Origin: Carnobacterium_A sp047553015 | GTDB lineage: Bacteria; Bacillota; Bacilli; Lactobacillales; Carnobacteriaceae | DNA length: 64,000 nt | Assembly: GCF_047553015.1 (NCBI RefSeq) | Contig: NZ_CP180212.1 | Location: forward strand, 372,001-436,000 | Direction: 5' to 3' | Part shown: positions 9,585 through 17,132 of the stretch, in pieces | How the letters are laid out: every line of letters starts with the position of its first letter | Position numbering within the stretch: position 1 is the first letter of the stretch | Notes under the pieces: generated by a model | Told to the model about the DNA's origin: nothing | Databases searched by the model: none | The model's input: only the letters and a program-made list of their open reading frames with translations | Translations under genes and position numbers: made by a program

Positions 9585-9788
9585 AACTAATTCTCCTCTC
9601 TCTTATCCATTATGAGACAGTTTAACTTATTTGAAAAGCAATACGATAAATGATTAAAAATAAGAAAAAAAAGAAGTGAAAAGATAAAGATACAGAGAGA
9701 ATTTCAGAATAAAAGCAAAAATTTAAATACAAAAATAACTGTGGTACAATAAAAAATAAGAACAATAAAAATGAGGAGTGAAAAGAAA

Positions 9789-9986
9789 ATGGATGGAAAG
9801 AAAAGAGTAAATATAAAGCTTGATTTAGTAGTCGATATTGTCTTAAAAAAAGACCAACGAACAGGAACATTAACGAGAGGTCATGTCAAACGAATTTTGA
9901 CAAATAGTGCTCAACATCCTCATGGAATAAAAGTGATGTTAAAAGAAAACGATCAAGTCGGAAGAGTCCAAAAAATAATAGAATAA
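9789..9986 (+). CDS. ywbE: YwbE family small protein
   Basis: 65 residues. The conserved core VDIVLKKDQRTGTLTRGHVK followed by HPHGIKV and GRVQKI identifies the YwbE/DUF2196 family, small proteins with a KOW-like fold and no settled function. I place the start at 9789 because GAGGAGTG (9773-9780) lies eight bases before it; the in-frame ATG at 9771 would overlap that ribosome site. A -10 element TACAAT is at 9745-9750, so it probably has its own promoter. Confidence 0.85.
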   Translation: MDGKKRVNIKLDLVVDIVLKKDQRTGTLTRGHVKRILTNSAQHPHGIKVMLKENDQVGRVQKIIE

Positions 9987-10118
9987 GCAAGTTCAAATGA
10001 CACGATAATTAAGTTCATATGAGCAGTTATTCAGTTTATTTCAAAAAATAAACTTTCTTTAAATGCCTTAACCAAAGGGGTTGACAGCTTTTCCAGGAAA
10101 AAACACATAGGTTTTCAT

Positions 10119-10147
10119 TTCACATTTAAGCAGTTAAACGGTATAAT
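10119..10147 (+). promoter_or_regulatory. Promoter of ald
   Basis: TTCACA (10119-10124), 17-base spacer, TATAAT (10142-10147), leading into ald with a ~50-base untranslated leader. A second TTGACA at 10081 has no matching -10 at the right distance. Confidence 0.65.
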
Positions 10148-10204
10148 GATAGACAAAGCTGTTCGAATTGAGTTCAGTGTATTTCCAATAGGAGGAAAAT
10201 TGTT

Positions 10205-11320
10205 ATGAAAATCGGTATACCTAAAGAAATCAAAAACAACGAAAATCGCGTGGCTATTTCACCAGCAGGAGTTCACGGCTTAGTAGAAGCAGGACATGAA
10301 GTTTTTGTTGAAGAATTAGCTGGAAAAACAGCAGGTTTTACTGACGAAGCATTTATAGATGCAGGAGCAAAAATGTTGAAAAATGCTGCAGATATTTGGG
10401 CAGCTGAAATGGTTATTAAAGTAAAAGAGCCTCTACCTGAAGAATATGTTTATTTCCGTGAAGGTTTAATTCTATTCACTTACTTACATTTAGCAGCAGC
10501 TAAAGAATTAACAGATAAATTAGTTGAATCAGGTGTAACAGCTATTGGGTATGAAACAATGGCTAAAGACGGCGTATTGCCACTATTAACTCCAATGAGT
10601 CAAGTAGCTGGGCGTATGGCTGTTCAAATTGGTGCACAATTCTTAGAAAATACTCATGGCGGAAAAGGCTTGTTATTGGGTGGTACACCAGGCGTTTCAA
10701 CTGGTAATGTTGTCATTATCGGTGGAGGTGTTTCAGGAATGCACGCAGCTAAAATGGCAGTCGGCCTTGGTGCAGACGTAACTATTTTAGATGTCAACCC
10801 TACTCGTTTAGCTGATTTAGGTAATATCTTTGGCAATTCAGTTACAACATTGATGTCAAATGAATTTAATATTGCAGAGCAAGTTAAAACAGCTGACCTT
10901 GTCATTGGCGCCGTATTGATTCCTGGCTCTAAAGCACCAACATTGGTAACAGAAGAAATGGTTAAAACAATGGAAGCTGGATCAGTTATTGTGGATATCG
11001 CAGTCGATCAAGGTGGAATTGTTGAAACTGCTGATAAAGTAACCACACACGATAATCCTGTCTACAAACGTCATGGTGTTCTTCACTATGCGGTTGCAAA
11101 CATGCCAGGAGCTGTTTCAAAAACATCAACAATGGCCTTAACGAATGTAACCATTCCTTACGCAATAGAAATTGCTGGAAAAGGTGTTGAATTAGCAGCA
11201 CAAGAAAACCCTACTGTATATGGTGGAATAAACGTTATGAATCATAAAGTAACGAAAAAAGAAGTAGCTGAATCACTAGACATGGAATTTGTCGAAGCAA
11301 GCACATTCTTTAAAAAATAA
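10205..11320 (+). CDS. ald: Alanine dehydrogenase
   Basis: 371 residues, the standard length. It catalyses NAD-dependent interconversion of L-alanine and pyruvate plus ammonia. It begins MKIGIPKEIKNNENRVA, as the family does, with the substrate-binding Lys/His region in the first 100 residues (VKVKEPLPEEY, TYLHLA). The Rossmann motif is VIIGGGVSGMHAAKMA (about 173-188). Ribosome site ATAGGAGGA lies eight bases upstream. A terminator follows directly, so it is monocistronic, likely feeding pyruvate or ammonia in a lactic-type metabolism. Confidence 0.95.
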   Translation: MKIGIPKEIKNNENRVAISPAGVHGLVEAGHEVFVEELAGKTAGFTDEAFIDAGAKMLKNAADIWAAEMVIKVKEPLPEEYVYFREGLILFTYLHLAAAKELTDKLVESGVTAIGYETMAKDGVLPLLTPMSQVAGRMAVQIGAQFLENTHGGKGLLLGGTPGVSTGNVVIIGGGVSGMHAAKMAVGLGADVTILDVNPTRLADLGNIFGNSVTTLMSNEFNIAEQVKTADLVIGAVLIPGSKAPTLVTEEMVKTMEAGSVIVDIAVDQGGIVETADKVTTHDNPVYKRHGVLHYAVANMPGAVSKTSTMALTNVTIPYAIEIAGKGVELAAQENPTVYGGINVMNHKVTKKEVAESLDMEFVEASTFFKK

Positions 11321-11331
11321 TACAGTCAAAA

Positions 11332-11358
11332 AAGCCAAGCCTATTATAGGTTTGGTTT
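11332..11358 (+). terminator. Terminator of ald
   Basis: AAGCCAAGCCTAT, one-base loop, ATAGGTTTGG and seven T's: a GC-containing stem with one G:T pair. Confidence 0.8.
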
Positions 11359-11476
11359 TTTTATTTAGAATAGAGTTGCTCAACCTCTATTCCACAATGG
11401 TTTAAAATCCGTTATACTGAATAAAAGAAAGCATGAGAGGAGGGATAGTATAGGAAATGAGTCAAAAGAACAACTG

Positions 11477-12415
11477 ATGATTGAAGTAGCTAAGTTGTAT
11501 TATCAATCGGATTATAGTCAACAAGAGATAGGCACAAAATTTGGTATATCAAGACCAACGGTTTCTCGTTTATTGAAAAGAGCTAAAGATAAAGGATACG
11601 TTCAAATAAAAATAGTAGACCCTTTCTTTGATTTGGCTCATTTAGAAGCAGCACTAAAAGAAAAGTATGCATTGAAAGAAGTACATGTTATCTTTTCGCC
11701 AGAATCTGATTATAAAACAATCACAGCATATTTGTCTCAATTTGTAGCAAAGTACCTAGAAGAAGTCATTGTAGAAGGGACGATTTTAGGAGTCAGCTGG
11801 GGAACGACCATGTACGAAATTGCTCGAAAATTAACACCGAAAAAAGTTAGTGGAGTAGAAGTTGTGCAGTTAAAAGGAGGAATAAGCCATTCGGTTGTTC
11901 AAACCTATGCGAATGAAACGATTTCCCTATTCGCTGCGGCTTTCCAAACAACCCCTTTGCACTTAGTACTGCCGGTGATATTTGATCATGTCACAACTAA
12001 AAAACTAGTAGAACAAGATCGGCATATGCGTTACATTATTGAAAAGGGTAAACAAGCAACGATAGCCTTGTTTACAGTAGGAACGGTGCGCGAAAATGCT
12101 TTGTTATTTAGATTGGGGTATTTTGATGAAAATGAAAAAATACGCTTAAAAAAACAAGCAGTTGGCGATATTTGTTCACGTTTTTTTGATGCAAAAGGCG
12201 AAATAAGTGATCAAGAAATCAATAATCGGACAATGGGGATTGATTTACAAGAGCTAAGACAGAAAGAAAAATCTATCTTAGTAGCAGGTGGGCATAGAAA
12301 ACTAGCTGCTATCGATGGTGCTTTAAAAGGACAGTATGCTAATATTCTAATGATTGATCAATTTACTGCAAAGGAACTTCTTGAATGGAATGAACCAAAA
12401 GATACAACCAATTAA
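11477..12415 (+). CDS. deoR: SorC/DeoR-type sugar-binding regulator of deoC
   Basis: 312 residues. The N-terminal helix-turn-helix (YSQQEIGTKFGISRPTVSRLL) and C-terminal sugar-phosphate sensing domain (VSWGTTMYEIA, VQLKGGISHS, AVGDICSRFFD) match the B. subtilis DeoR branch, which represses deoxyribonucleoside genes until deoxyribose-5-phosphate binds. It lies directly upstream of deoC. The start is odd: the only strong ribosome site (GGAGGG, 11439-11444) lies 32 bases before this ATG. It is five bases before an in-frame ATA (11450), and also precedes a six-codon ORF (ATG 11457) whose TGA overlaps this ATG. A TATACT -10 is at 11413-11418. Confidence 0.88.
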   Translation: MIEVAKLYYQSDYSQQEIGTKFGISRPTVSRLLKRAKDKGYVQIKIVDPFFDLAHLEAALKEKYALKEVHVIFSPESDYKTITAYLSQFVAKYLEEVIVEGTILGVSWGTTMYEIARKLTPKKVSGVEVVQLKGGISHSVVQTYANETISLFAAAFQTTPLHLVLPVIFDHVTTKKLVEQDRHMRYIIEKGKQATIALFTVGTVRENALLFRLGYFDENEKIRLKKQAVGDICSRFFDAKGEISDQEINNRTMGIDLQELRQKEKSILVAGGHRKLAAIDGALKGQYANILMIDQFTAKELLEWNEPKDTTN

Positions 12416-12422
12416 CCAGTAA

Positions 12423-12437
12423 AAGGAACGTTTACAT
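12423..12437 (-). promoter_or_regulatory. Candidate cre (CcpA) site over the deoC -35
   Basis: On the minus strand this reads ATGTAAACGTTCCTT. It matches the WTGNAANCGNWNNCW consensus with one mismatch (T for the C at position 14) and overlaps the deoC -35 box, a position expected for carbon catabolite repression. Confidence 0.5.
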
Positions 12438-12459
12438 TTGATTGTATTTAAGATACAAT
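12431..12459 (+). promoter_or_regulatory. deoC promoter
   Basis: TTTACA (12431-12436), 17 bases, TACAAT (12454-12459). Near-consensus sigma-A type promoter with a ~90-base leader. Confidence 0.7.
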
Positions 12460-12505
12460 AAGACTATCAGTAAATGAACGTAATTTCATAAACAAGTGGT
12501 CATGT

Positions 12506-12517
12506 GTTCAATCGAAC
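12506..12517. promoter_or_regulatory. Candidate DeoR operator
   Basis: GTTCAATCGAAC, a near-perfect palindrome containing the TTCAAT element of B. subtilis DeoR operators. It sits between the deoC promoter and the ribosome site. Assignment to the adjacent regulator is inference. Confidence 0.4.
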
Positions 12518-12556
12518 GAATAAATAAATGGATGTAACTATTAGGAGGAAGAGTAA

Positions 12557-13204
12557 ATGAATAAACTAGCTAATCTAATCGATCATACAGCTTTAAAACC
12601 AGGCGTAACAAAAGAGGAAATCTTAAAATTAACAGCAGAAGCTAAGGAGTATGGTTTTTATTCTGTCTGTGTTAACCCAACGTGGGTAGCAGAAGCAGCT
12701 AAACAATTAAAAGGATCAGATGTTGATGTATGTACCGTTATTGGTTTCCCATTGGGCGCAAACACAACGGCCGTAAAAGTATACGAAACAACAGATGCAA
12801 TCCACAATGGCGCAACTGAGGTAGATATGGTTATCAACATTGGCGCATTAAAGTCTAAAGAAGATGACCAAGTTTTAAACGATATTCAAAAAGTGGTCGA
12901 AGCGGCTAAAGGAAAAGCACTAGTAAAAGTTATTATTGAAACATGCTTATTAACAGATGAAGAAAAAGTACGTGCTTGTGAATTAGCTGTAAAAGCTGGC
13001 ACTGATTACGTGAAAACTTCTACTGGTTTCTCAACAGGTGGAGCAACAAAAGAAGATATCGCATTAATGAGAAAAACAGTTGGAGAAAATATTGGCGTTA
13101 AAGCATCTGGCGGAATTCATTCAAAAGCTGATTTAGAAGCAATGGTTAAAGCAGGAGCAACAAGAATCGGTGCAAGTGCGGGTGTGGCAATCGTTTCTGA
13201 ATAA
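12557..13204 (+). CDS. deoC: Deoxyribose-phosphate aldolase
   Basis: 215 residues, class I aldolase splitting 2-deoxyribose-5-phosphate into glyceraldehyde-3-phosphate and acetaldehyde. DHTALKP opens the protein, EVDMVINIGALKS carries the Asp of the active site, VKVIIETCLL holds one key Lys, and the Schiff-base Lys is in DYVKTSTGFSTGGAT. GIHSKADLE and ATRIGASAG bind phosphate. Ribosome site AGGAGGAAG precedes it. It is transcribed from its own promoter just after its regulator; other nucleoside genes (pdp, nupC) are not here. Confidence 0.95.
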   Translation: MNKLANLIDHTALKPGVTKEEILKLTAEAKEYGFYSVCVNPTWVAEAAKQLKGSDVDVCTVIGFPLGANTTAVKVYETTDAIHNGATEVDMVINIGALKSKEDDQVLNDIQKVVEAAKGKALVKVIIETCLLTDEEKVRACELAVKAGTDYVKTSTGFSTGGATKEDIALMRKTVGENIGVKASGGIHSKADLEAMVKAGATRIGASAGVAIVSE

Positions 13205-13253
13205 AACAGTAAGTTGAAAATGAAATAAGCATTATCGACCAAAGAAATTAAAG

Positions 13254-13294
13254 GACTGAGATTCCCTATCTAGCGATGGGTGTCTCAGTTTTTT
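13254..13294 (+). terminator. Terminator of deoC
   Basis: ACTGAGA...TCTCAGT outer stem with an inner CCCTATC/GATGGG pairing, followed by six T's. Confidence 0.8.
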
Positions 13295-13378
13295 GATTTT
13301 CACTAATGGATGAGAAGTGAAAAGTTGACTCGAATAAGGTATACTGAGAAAGAGAAATTAACCAAAAGGAGCTTATTT

Positions 13379-13609
13379 ATGACAAAAGGGAATAAAAAAA
13401 TTGAAGTAGAAATAAAAGAGACAGCAAATAACAAAGAAGGTTTTGTAGAATTGTCTTTATCAGCCGGAAAACGTTCAATCGGCTTGATCCAGCAAGAAGA
13501 AGGCAAGTCTGTGACGGTCGTTACGAATGCTGGTGTTGAATCAAAAGCAAGAACCATTGATGATGGCATCAATCAACTGTTAATGGATTATAATTTACAC
13601 CAACTATAA
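13379..13609 (+). CDS. DUF2969 family protein
   Basis: 76 residues from the ATG at 13379, chosen because AAAAGGAG (13364-13370) precedes it; the longer frame from 13310 lacks a ribosome site. It opens with an alternating charged strand (KKIEVEIKE), has a conserved IGLI strand and ends in QLLMDYNLHQL. DUF2969 is a small Lactobacillales family of unknown function often found beside yihY and rodA, as here. Confidence 0.72.
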   Translation: MTKGNKKIEVEIKETANNKEGFVELSLSAGKRSIGLIQQEEGKSVTVVTNAGVESKARTIDDGINQLLMDYNLHQL

Positions 13610-13662
13610 AAGTAAGAAATCATTCATAATAAAAAATCAAATCGAGAAAGGTGTGGTGTTTA

Positions 13663-14670
13663 GTGACTGCAATTCCAAAAGAGGCTTCTTTCAAAGAAAA
13701 AGCAAAAGCATGGTTAGAAATTATAAAACCCAACTGGGAAAGAGCGCAAGTTTCACCTAATTCAGCACAGTTAGCTTATTTTATTTTACTTTCAATTGCG
13801 CCTATTTTATTAGTCGTTGCAAACGTCATTCCTTTTTTACCAATTAGTGCATCGGATATACTGCCTTATCTAGAAACAGCTTTACCAGCAGATATCTACA
13901 GTATTGTTCAACCAATGTTGTTAGACTTTTTGAGTCAGACACGTGGTGGAGTCATTTCTATTGGTTTAGTTACCTCTTTATGGTCAGCAAGTAAAGCCTT
14001 CAATGCGACTCAATTGGTGTTGAACGAAGTATACGGCGTAGAAAAAAGAACAAATTTTATTATTGTTCGGGTTGTTTCTTTTCTGATAAACGTCGCTATT
14101 GTCGGAGCAGTGGGCGTCATCATGTTTGCTTTTGTTTTTGGCGAGCAGATTCTAAGTTTTATCGAAAGTCTTTTTGATATTAAGTTAACGCTAATTCAAG
14201 ATATCCTTAGTTTTAGATGGCTGATTCTATCCGTGGTTTTATTGGTTGTTCTAGCTTTAATCTATTCATTGTTGCCAAATCATGGCATTGCTTTCAACTA
14301 TGCTATTCCGGGTGCGGTATTTTCTGCATTAGGCTGGTTAGTCTTATCACAAGGTTTTTCGTTTTATGTATCCGTTGCTGGAGGTGCGGCTTCTGGTAGT
14401 GGGGCGTTTGGAGTGTTCATTATTCTGATGTTGTGGTTGTATTTATCTGCGATTGTCTTTTTATTAGGTGCGTTGATTAATGTCATTTATTTCCAATATA
14501 AAAATGATAAAACCGTTGCTGAATACAAAAAAGAAAAAGAAGACGAAGAAGAAGGAAAAACAAAAGAAGATAAGCTAATGGATTCAGCAAATAAACAACG
14601 TGGGAAATTAATAAAAGTCAAAACGGTTCAACAACACGAAAGAGAAGAAGAAAAGATAGAAGTAGAATAA
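13663..14670 (+). CDS. yihY: YihY/virulence factor BrkB family membrane protein
   Basis: About 335 residues with six membrane helices. The family hallmark SPNSAQLAYFILLSIAPILL is at residues ~30-50, followed by SLWSASKAFNATQLVLNEVYG and the C-terminal GAFGVFIILMLWLYLSAIVFLLGALIN. The last ~60 residues are highly charged (Lys/Glu) and cytoplasmic. Despite an old RNase BN label, the family function is unsettled. I choose the GTG at 13663 because AAAGGTG lies nine bases upstream; a GTG at 13651 falls within that site. It lies between DUF2969 and rodA. Confidence 0.87.
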   Translation: MTAIPKEASFKEKAKAWLEIIKPNWERAQVSPNSAQLAYFILLSIAPILLVVANVIPFLPISASDILPYLETALPADIYSIVQPMLLDFLSQTRGGVISIGLVTSLWSASKAFNATQLVLNEVYGVEKRTNFIIVRVVSFLINVAIVGAVGVIMFAFVFGEQILSFIESLFDIKLTLIQDILSFRWLILSVVLLVVLALIYSLLPNHGIAFNYAIPGAVFSALGWLVLSQGFSFYVSVAGGAASGSGAFGVFIILMLWLYLSAIVFLLGALINVIYFQYKNDKTVAEYKKEKEDEEEGKTKEDKLMDSANKQRGKLIKVKTVQQHEREEEKIEVE

Positions 14671-14699
14671 AAAGTCAATGGTTTTTTAAAGATGGAGTT

Positions 14700-14728
14700 G
14701 GGAGTTTATCCCGCTCCCCTTTTTTTTG
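14700..14728 (+). terminator. Terminator of yihY
   Basis: GGGAG, 9-base loop, CTCCC and eight T's. Confidence 0.75.
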
Positions 14729-14811
14729 TAGTTGGTTTCTTATATAATGAATAAGAAACGAAATAGATTGATTGACTAGTTGAATGAAGAGATAAGGAGA
14801 ATTTTTGACGT

Positions 14812-15984
14812 ATGAATGAGACGAAAGAATCAAAAATAGATTACGGTATCATTTTATCTATTCTATTATTAGCCATTATTAGTATAGCCACTCTCTTTTC
14901 TACTACCTACTTAATCGAAGGTAAAGGCATCCGAACGACGATTATGCAGGTTCTTTGGTACGTTATTGGAACGGTTGCGATTATTGTTATCATGCAATTT
15001 GATTCTGAACAACTATGGAAATTAGCCCCTATTGCTTATGGGATAGGATTATTGCTGTTAGTTTTAGTCTTGTTTTTATATGATCGACAGACAGAAGCGT
15101 TTACCGGAGCAAAAAGTTGGTTCAAATTTGGACCATTAACTTTTCAACCTTCAGAAATTATGAAAATTGCCTTTATTTTAATGTTGGCACGCGTCGTAAC
15201 GCAACACAATAGCGAATACGAGAAGCATTTTGTTCAAGCAGATTTCTTATTGATTGGCAAAATTTTACTTACGTCTATTATTCCACTAGGCTTAATTTTA
15301 ATGCAAAACGATTTAGGCACAACCTTAGTTTTTATGGCTATTATCGGTGGGATTATTTTAATGTCTGGTATCACTTGGAAAATTATTTTCCCTATTTTTG
15401 CAGCAACAGCCGGTGCCGGTGGAGGATTACTATACATTGTCGCAAACAATCGGGATATTTTATTGAATTTTGGATTTAAACCCTATCAGTTTGCTCGAAT
15501 TGATTCTTGGCTGAATCCGTATCAAGATTCTGCCGACGCCGCTTACCAGTTGATTCAAAGTATGAAAGCTATTGGTTCAGGTAAAGTATTTGGCAAAGGT
15601 TTTGGTGTATCAGAAGTCTATGTCCCTGTACGAGAATCAGATATGATTTTCTCTACAATTGGTGAAAATTTTGGTTTTATTGGTAGTACAGCTTTAATTT
15701 TCATTTATTTCTTATTGATTTATCAAATGGTTCGGATTTGTTTTGATACAAAAAATGAATTTTATACCTATATTTCGACCGGTGTTATTATGATGGTTTT
15801 ATTTCATGTATTAGAAAATATCGGAATGGGCATTGGAATGCTGCCATTAACGGGTATTCCTCTTCCATTTATTTCGCAAGGTGGATCAGCCTTATTAGGA
15901 AATATGATGGGTGTTGGTTTAGTGATGTCAATGAGATACCATTACCGTAGCTACATGTTCTCAGAAGATGAAAGTGAATTTTAA
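14812..15984 (+). CDS. rodA: RodA-type SEDS peptidoglycan polymerase
   Basis: 390 residues, about ten membrane segments. SEDS signatures are GAKSWFKFGPLTFQPSEIMKI (about 100-120), the long extracellular loop with QLIQSMKAIGSGKVFGKGFG, ESDMIFSTIGENFGF, and the C-terminal PLTGIPLPFISQGGSALL (about 345-365). Family role: polymerising lipid II glycan strands with a class B PBP during elongation. The absence of a division cluster and the position by yihY favour RodA over FtsW. AAGGAG lies twelve bases before the ATG. A tight downstream spacing suggests readthrough into the Spx-like gene. Confidence 0.88.
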   Translation: MNETKESKIDYGIILSILLLAIISIATLFSTTYLIEGKGIRTTIMQVLWYVIGTVAIIVIMQFDSEQLWKLAPIAYGIGLLLLVLVLFLYDRQTEAFTGAKSWFKFGPLTFQPSEIMKIAFILMLARVVTQHNSEYEKHFVQADFLLIGKILLTSIIPLGLILMQNDLGTTLVFMAIIGGIILMSGITWKIIFPIFAATAGAGGGLLYIVANNRDILLNFGFKPYQFARIDSWLNPYQDSADAAYQLIQSMKAIGSGKVFGKGFGVSEVYVPVRESDMIFSTIGENFGFIGSTALIFIYFLLIYQMVRICFDTKNEFYTYISTGVIMMVLFHVLENIGMGIGMLPLTGIPLPFISQGGSALLGNMMGVGLVMSMRYHYRSYMFSEDESEF

Positions 15985-16011
15985 TTAAACTAGCAAAGGG
16001 GGCAACAAAGG

Positions 16012-16368
16012 ATGTTAAGTTTTTATCAGCATAAAACGTGTACAAGTTGTCGTAAAGGTAGAAAATGGCTAGAAGATAACGCAGTGGAGTACCAAACAAT
16101 CGATATGATTGCGCAACCTCCTTCAAAAGAACAATTAATGGTGTGGATGAAAGCATCTGATTTACCTGTTAGTCGCTTTTTTAATGGAAAAGGCAATCGC
16201 TACCGTGATTTAAATCTAAAAGATCGCGTATCGACGATGACAATGGAAGAAGCAGCTGAACTATTATCAACAGACGGGATGCTAATCAAACGTCCATTGG
16301 TAAGTGATGGCAGCAAGATTACGCTTGGCTTTATTGAAGAAGATTTCGAAAAAGAATGGCTGAAGTAA
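16012..16368 (+). CDS. Spx/ArsC-family thioredoxin-fold protein
   Basis: 118 residues. The CTSC redox pair is at residues 10-13, right where Spx and YusI proteins have CxxC, and the fold continues with the GNRYRDLNLKDRV and LIKRPLVSDG segments. Spx binds the RNA polymerase alpha subunit under disulfide stress, but this branch, next to gcvH as B. subtilis yusI is, has no settled function. It starts 27 bases after rodA behind AAAGGGGGC, and gcvH follows at once. Confidence 0.85.
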   Translation: MLSFYQHKTCTSCRKGRKWLEDNAVEYQTIDMIAQPPSKEQLMVWMKASDLPVSRFFNGKGNRYRDLNLKDRVSTMTMEEAAELLSTDGMLIKRPLVSDGSKITLGFIEEDFEKEWLK

Positions 16369-16382
16369 AGGGGAAAAATAGC

Positions 16383-16742
16383 ATGGTAGAAACACAAAAA
16401 ATGAAGTACAGTGAAAATGGGTTATGGATCTTAAAAACAGGTCAACAGTATCGGATTGGATTATCTGAAAAAGGGCAAGATGATTTAGGTGAAGTGATGT
16501 TTATTGAGGTTCCTTCTCAGGTGACTAGAATAGAAAAAAATGAAACAGTGATTGGTTTAGAAGGTGCTAAAGCTGTGACTGAATTAACGTCTCCATTTGC
16601 AGGGAAAGTTGTTTCGTACCATGAAGCTTTGGCAGATGAACCTGAAAAATTAAATAGTACGGATAAAGAATCCAATTGGATTGTTGAATTGACAGATGTA
16701 GATGAAGTAGCTTTTAACGCCTTATCAGATAAAATAAATTAA
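16383..16742 (+). CDS. gcvH: Glycine cleavage H-type lipoyl protein
   Basis: 119 residues from ATG 16383, chosen for the AAGGGG ten bases upstream; an earlier in-frame ATG at 16356 overlaps the previous gene. The lipoyl-lysine lies in LEGAKAVTELTSP, the equivalent of ESVKAAS in GcvH, and the EVMFIEVP strand and NWIVEL tail match. In firmicutes GcvH also serves as the lipoate carrier from which LipL transfers lipoate to dehydrogenase complexes. No gcvT or gcvP is near, so the relay role is plausible. Confidence 0.85.
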   Translation: MVETQKMKYSENGLWILKTGQQYRIGLSEKGQDDLGEVMFIEVPSQVTRIEKNETVIGLEGAKAVTELTSPFAGKVVSYHEALADEPEKLNSTDKESNWIVELTDVDEVAFNALSDKIN

Positions 16743-16752
16743 TCGATTGTTG

Positions 16753-16781
16753 TTGACAGCGCAAAAACCATCTGTTAGAAT
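16753..16781 (+). promoter_or_regulatory. Promoter of the metNIQ T-box transcript
   Basis: TTGACA (16753-16758), 17 bases, TAGAAT (16776-16781). A near-consensus promoter just upstream of the T-box leader. Confidence 0.8.
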
Positions 16782-16799
16782 ATTGACAATATCATAACA

Positions 16800-17099
16800 A
16801 AAGCGATGATAAGAAGAGTACGTTCCATACAAACATTTTTAGAGAGCCTCGTTTGCTGAAAAGAGGTAGTGGGAGTAGAACCGAAGATGGTCTTTGAGCT
16901 AAGAATGAGTGAATGCATCTGCACAAGCTTATTCCGGTAGCACCCGATAACGTGCCACAGTATAACTAGCTGCAATGAGCTTAAGTACTGGATGAGGTTA
17001 ATTTAGTGATAAATTAGCGAATTAAGGTGGCAACACGAAAGCAATGACTTTCGTCCTTATATTAAGTAGGTGACTTAATATAGGGACGAAAGTTTTTTT
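16800..17099 (+). promoter_or_regulatory. T-box riboswitch, probable Met specificity
   Basis: A ~300-base leader. Stem I carries AGAAGAGTA (16812 region), GAGAGCC and a likely specifier codon ATG at 16913-16915. The T-box core AAGGTGGCAACACG is at 17024-17037. The terminator is a long stem from ACTTTCGTCC (17047) to GGACGAAAG with seven T's, ending 17098. The antiterminator pairs AAGG...TCCTT. Uncharged tRNA would let transcription enter metNIQ. The base after TGG is C rather than T, so tRNA identity rests mainly on the ATG and on the downstream genes. Confidence 0.85.
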
Positions 17100-17132
17100 A
17101 TTTACCTAATAAGTCAGAGAGGGGTAGCGTAA

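Noticed and set aside
10081..10086. TTGACA before ald as the promoter -35
   Set aside because: No -10 element at 16-18 bases; the TTCACA/TATAAT pair at 10119-10147 fits better.
13325..13345. TTGACT and TATACT as a promoter for DUF2969
   Set aside because: The boxes are only nine bases apart, too close to work together.
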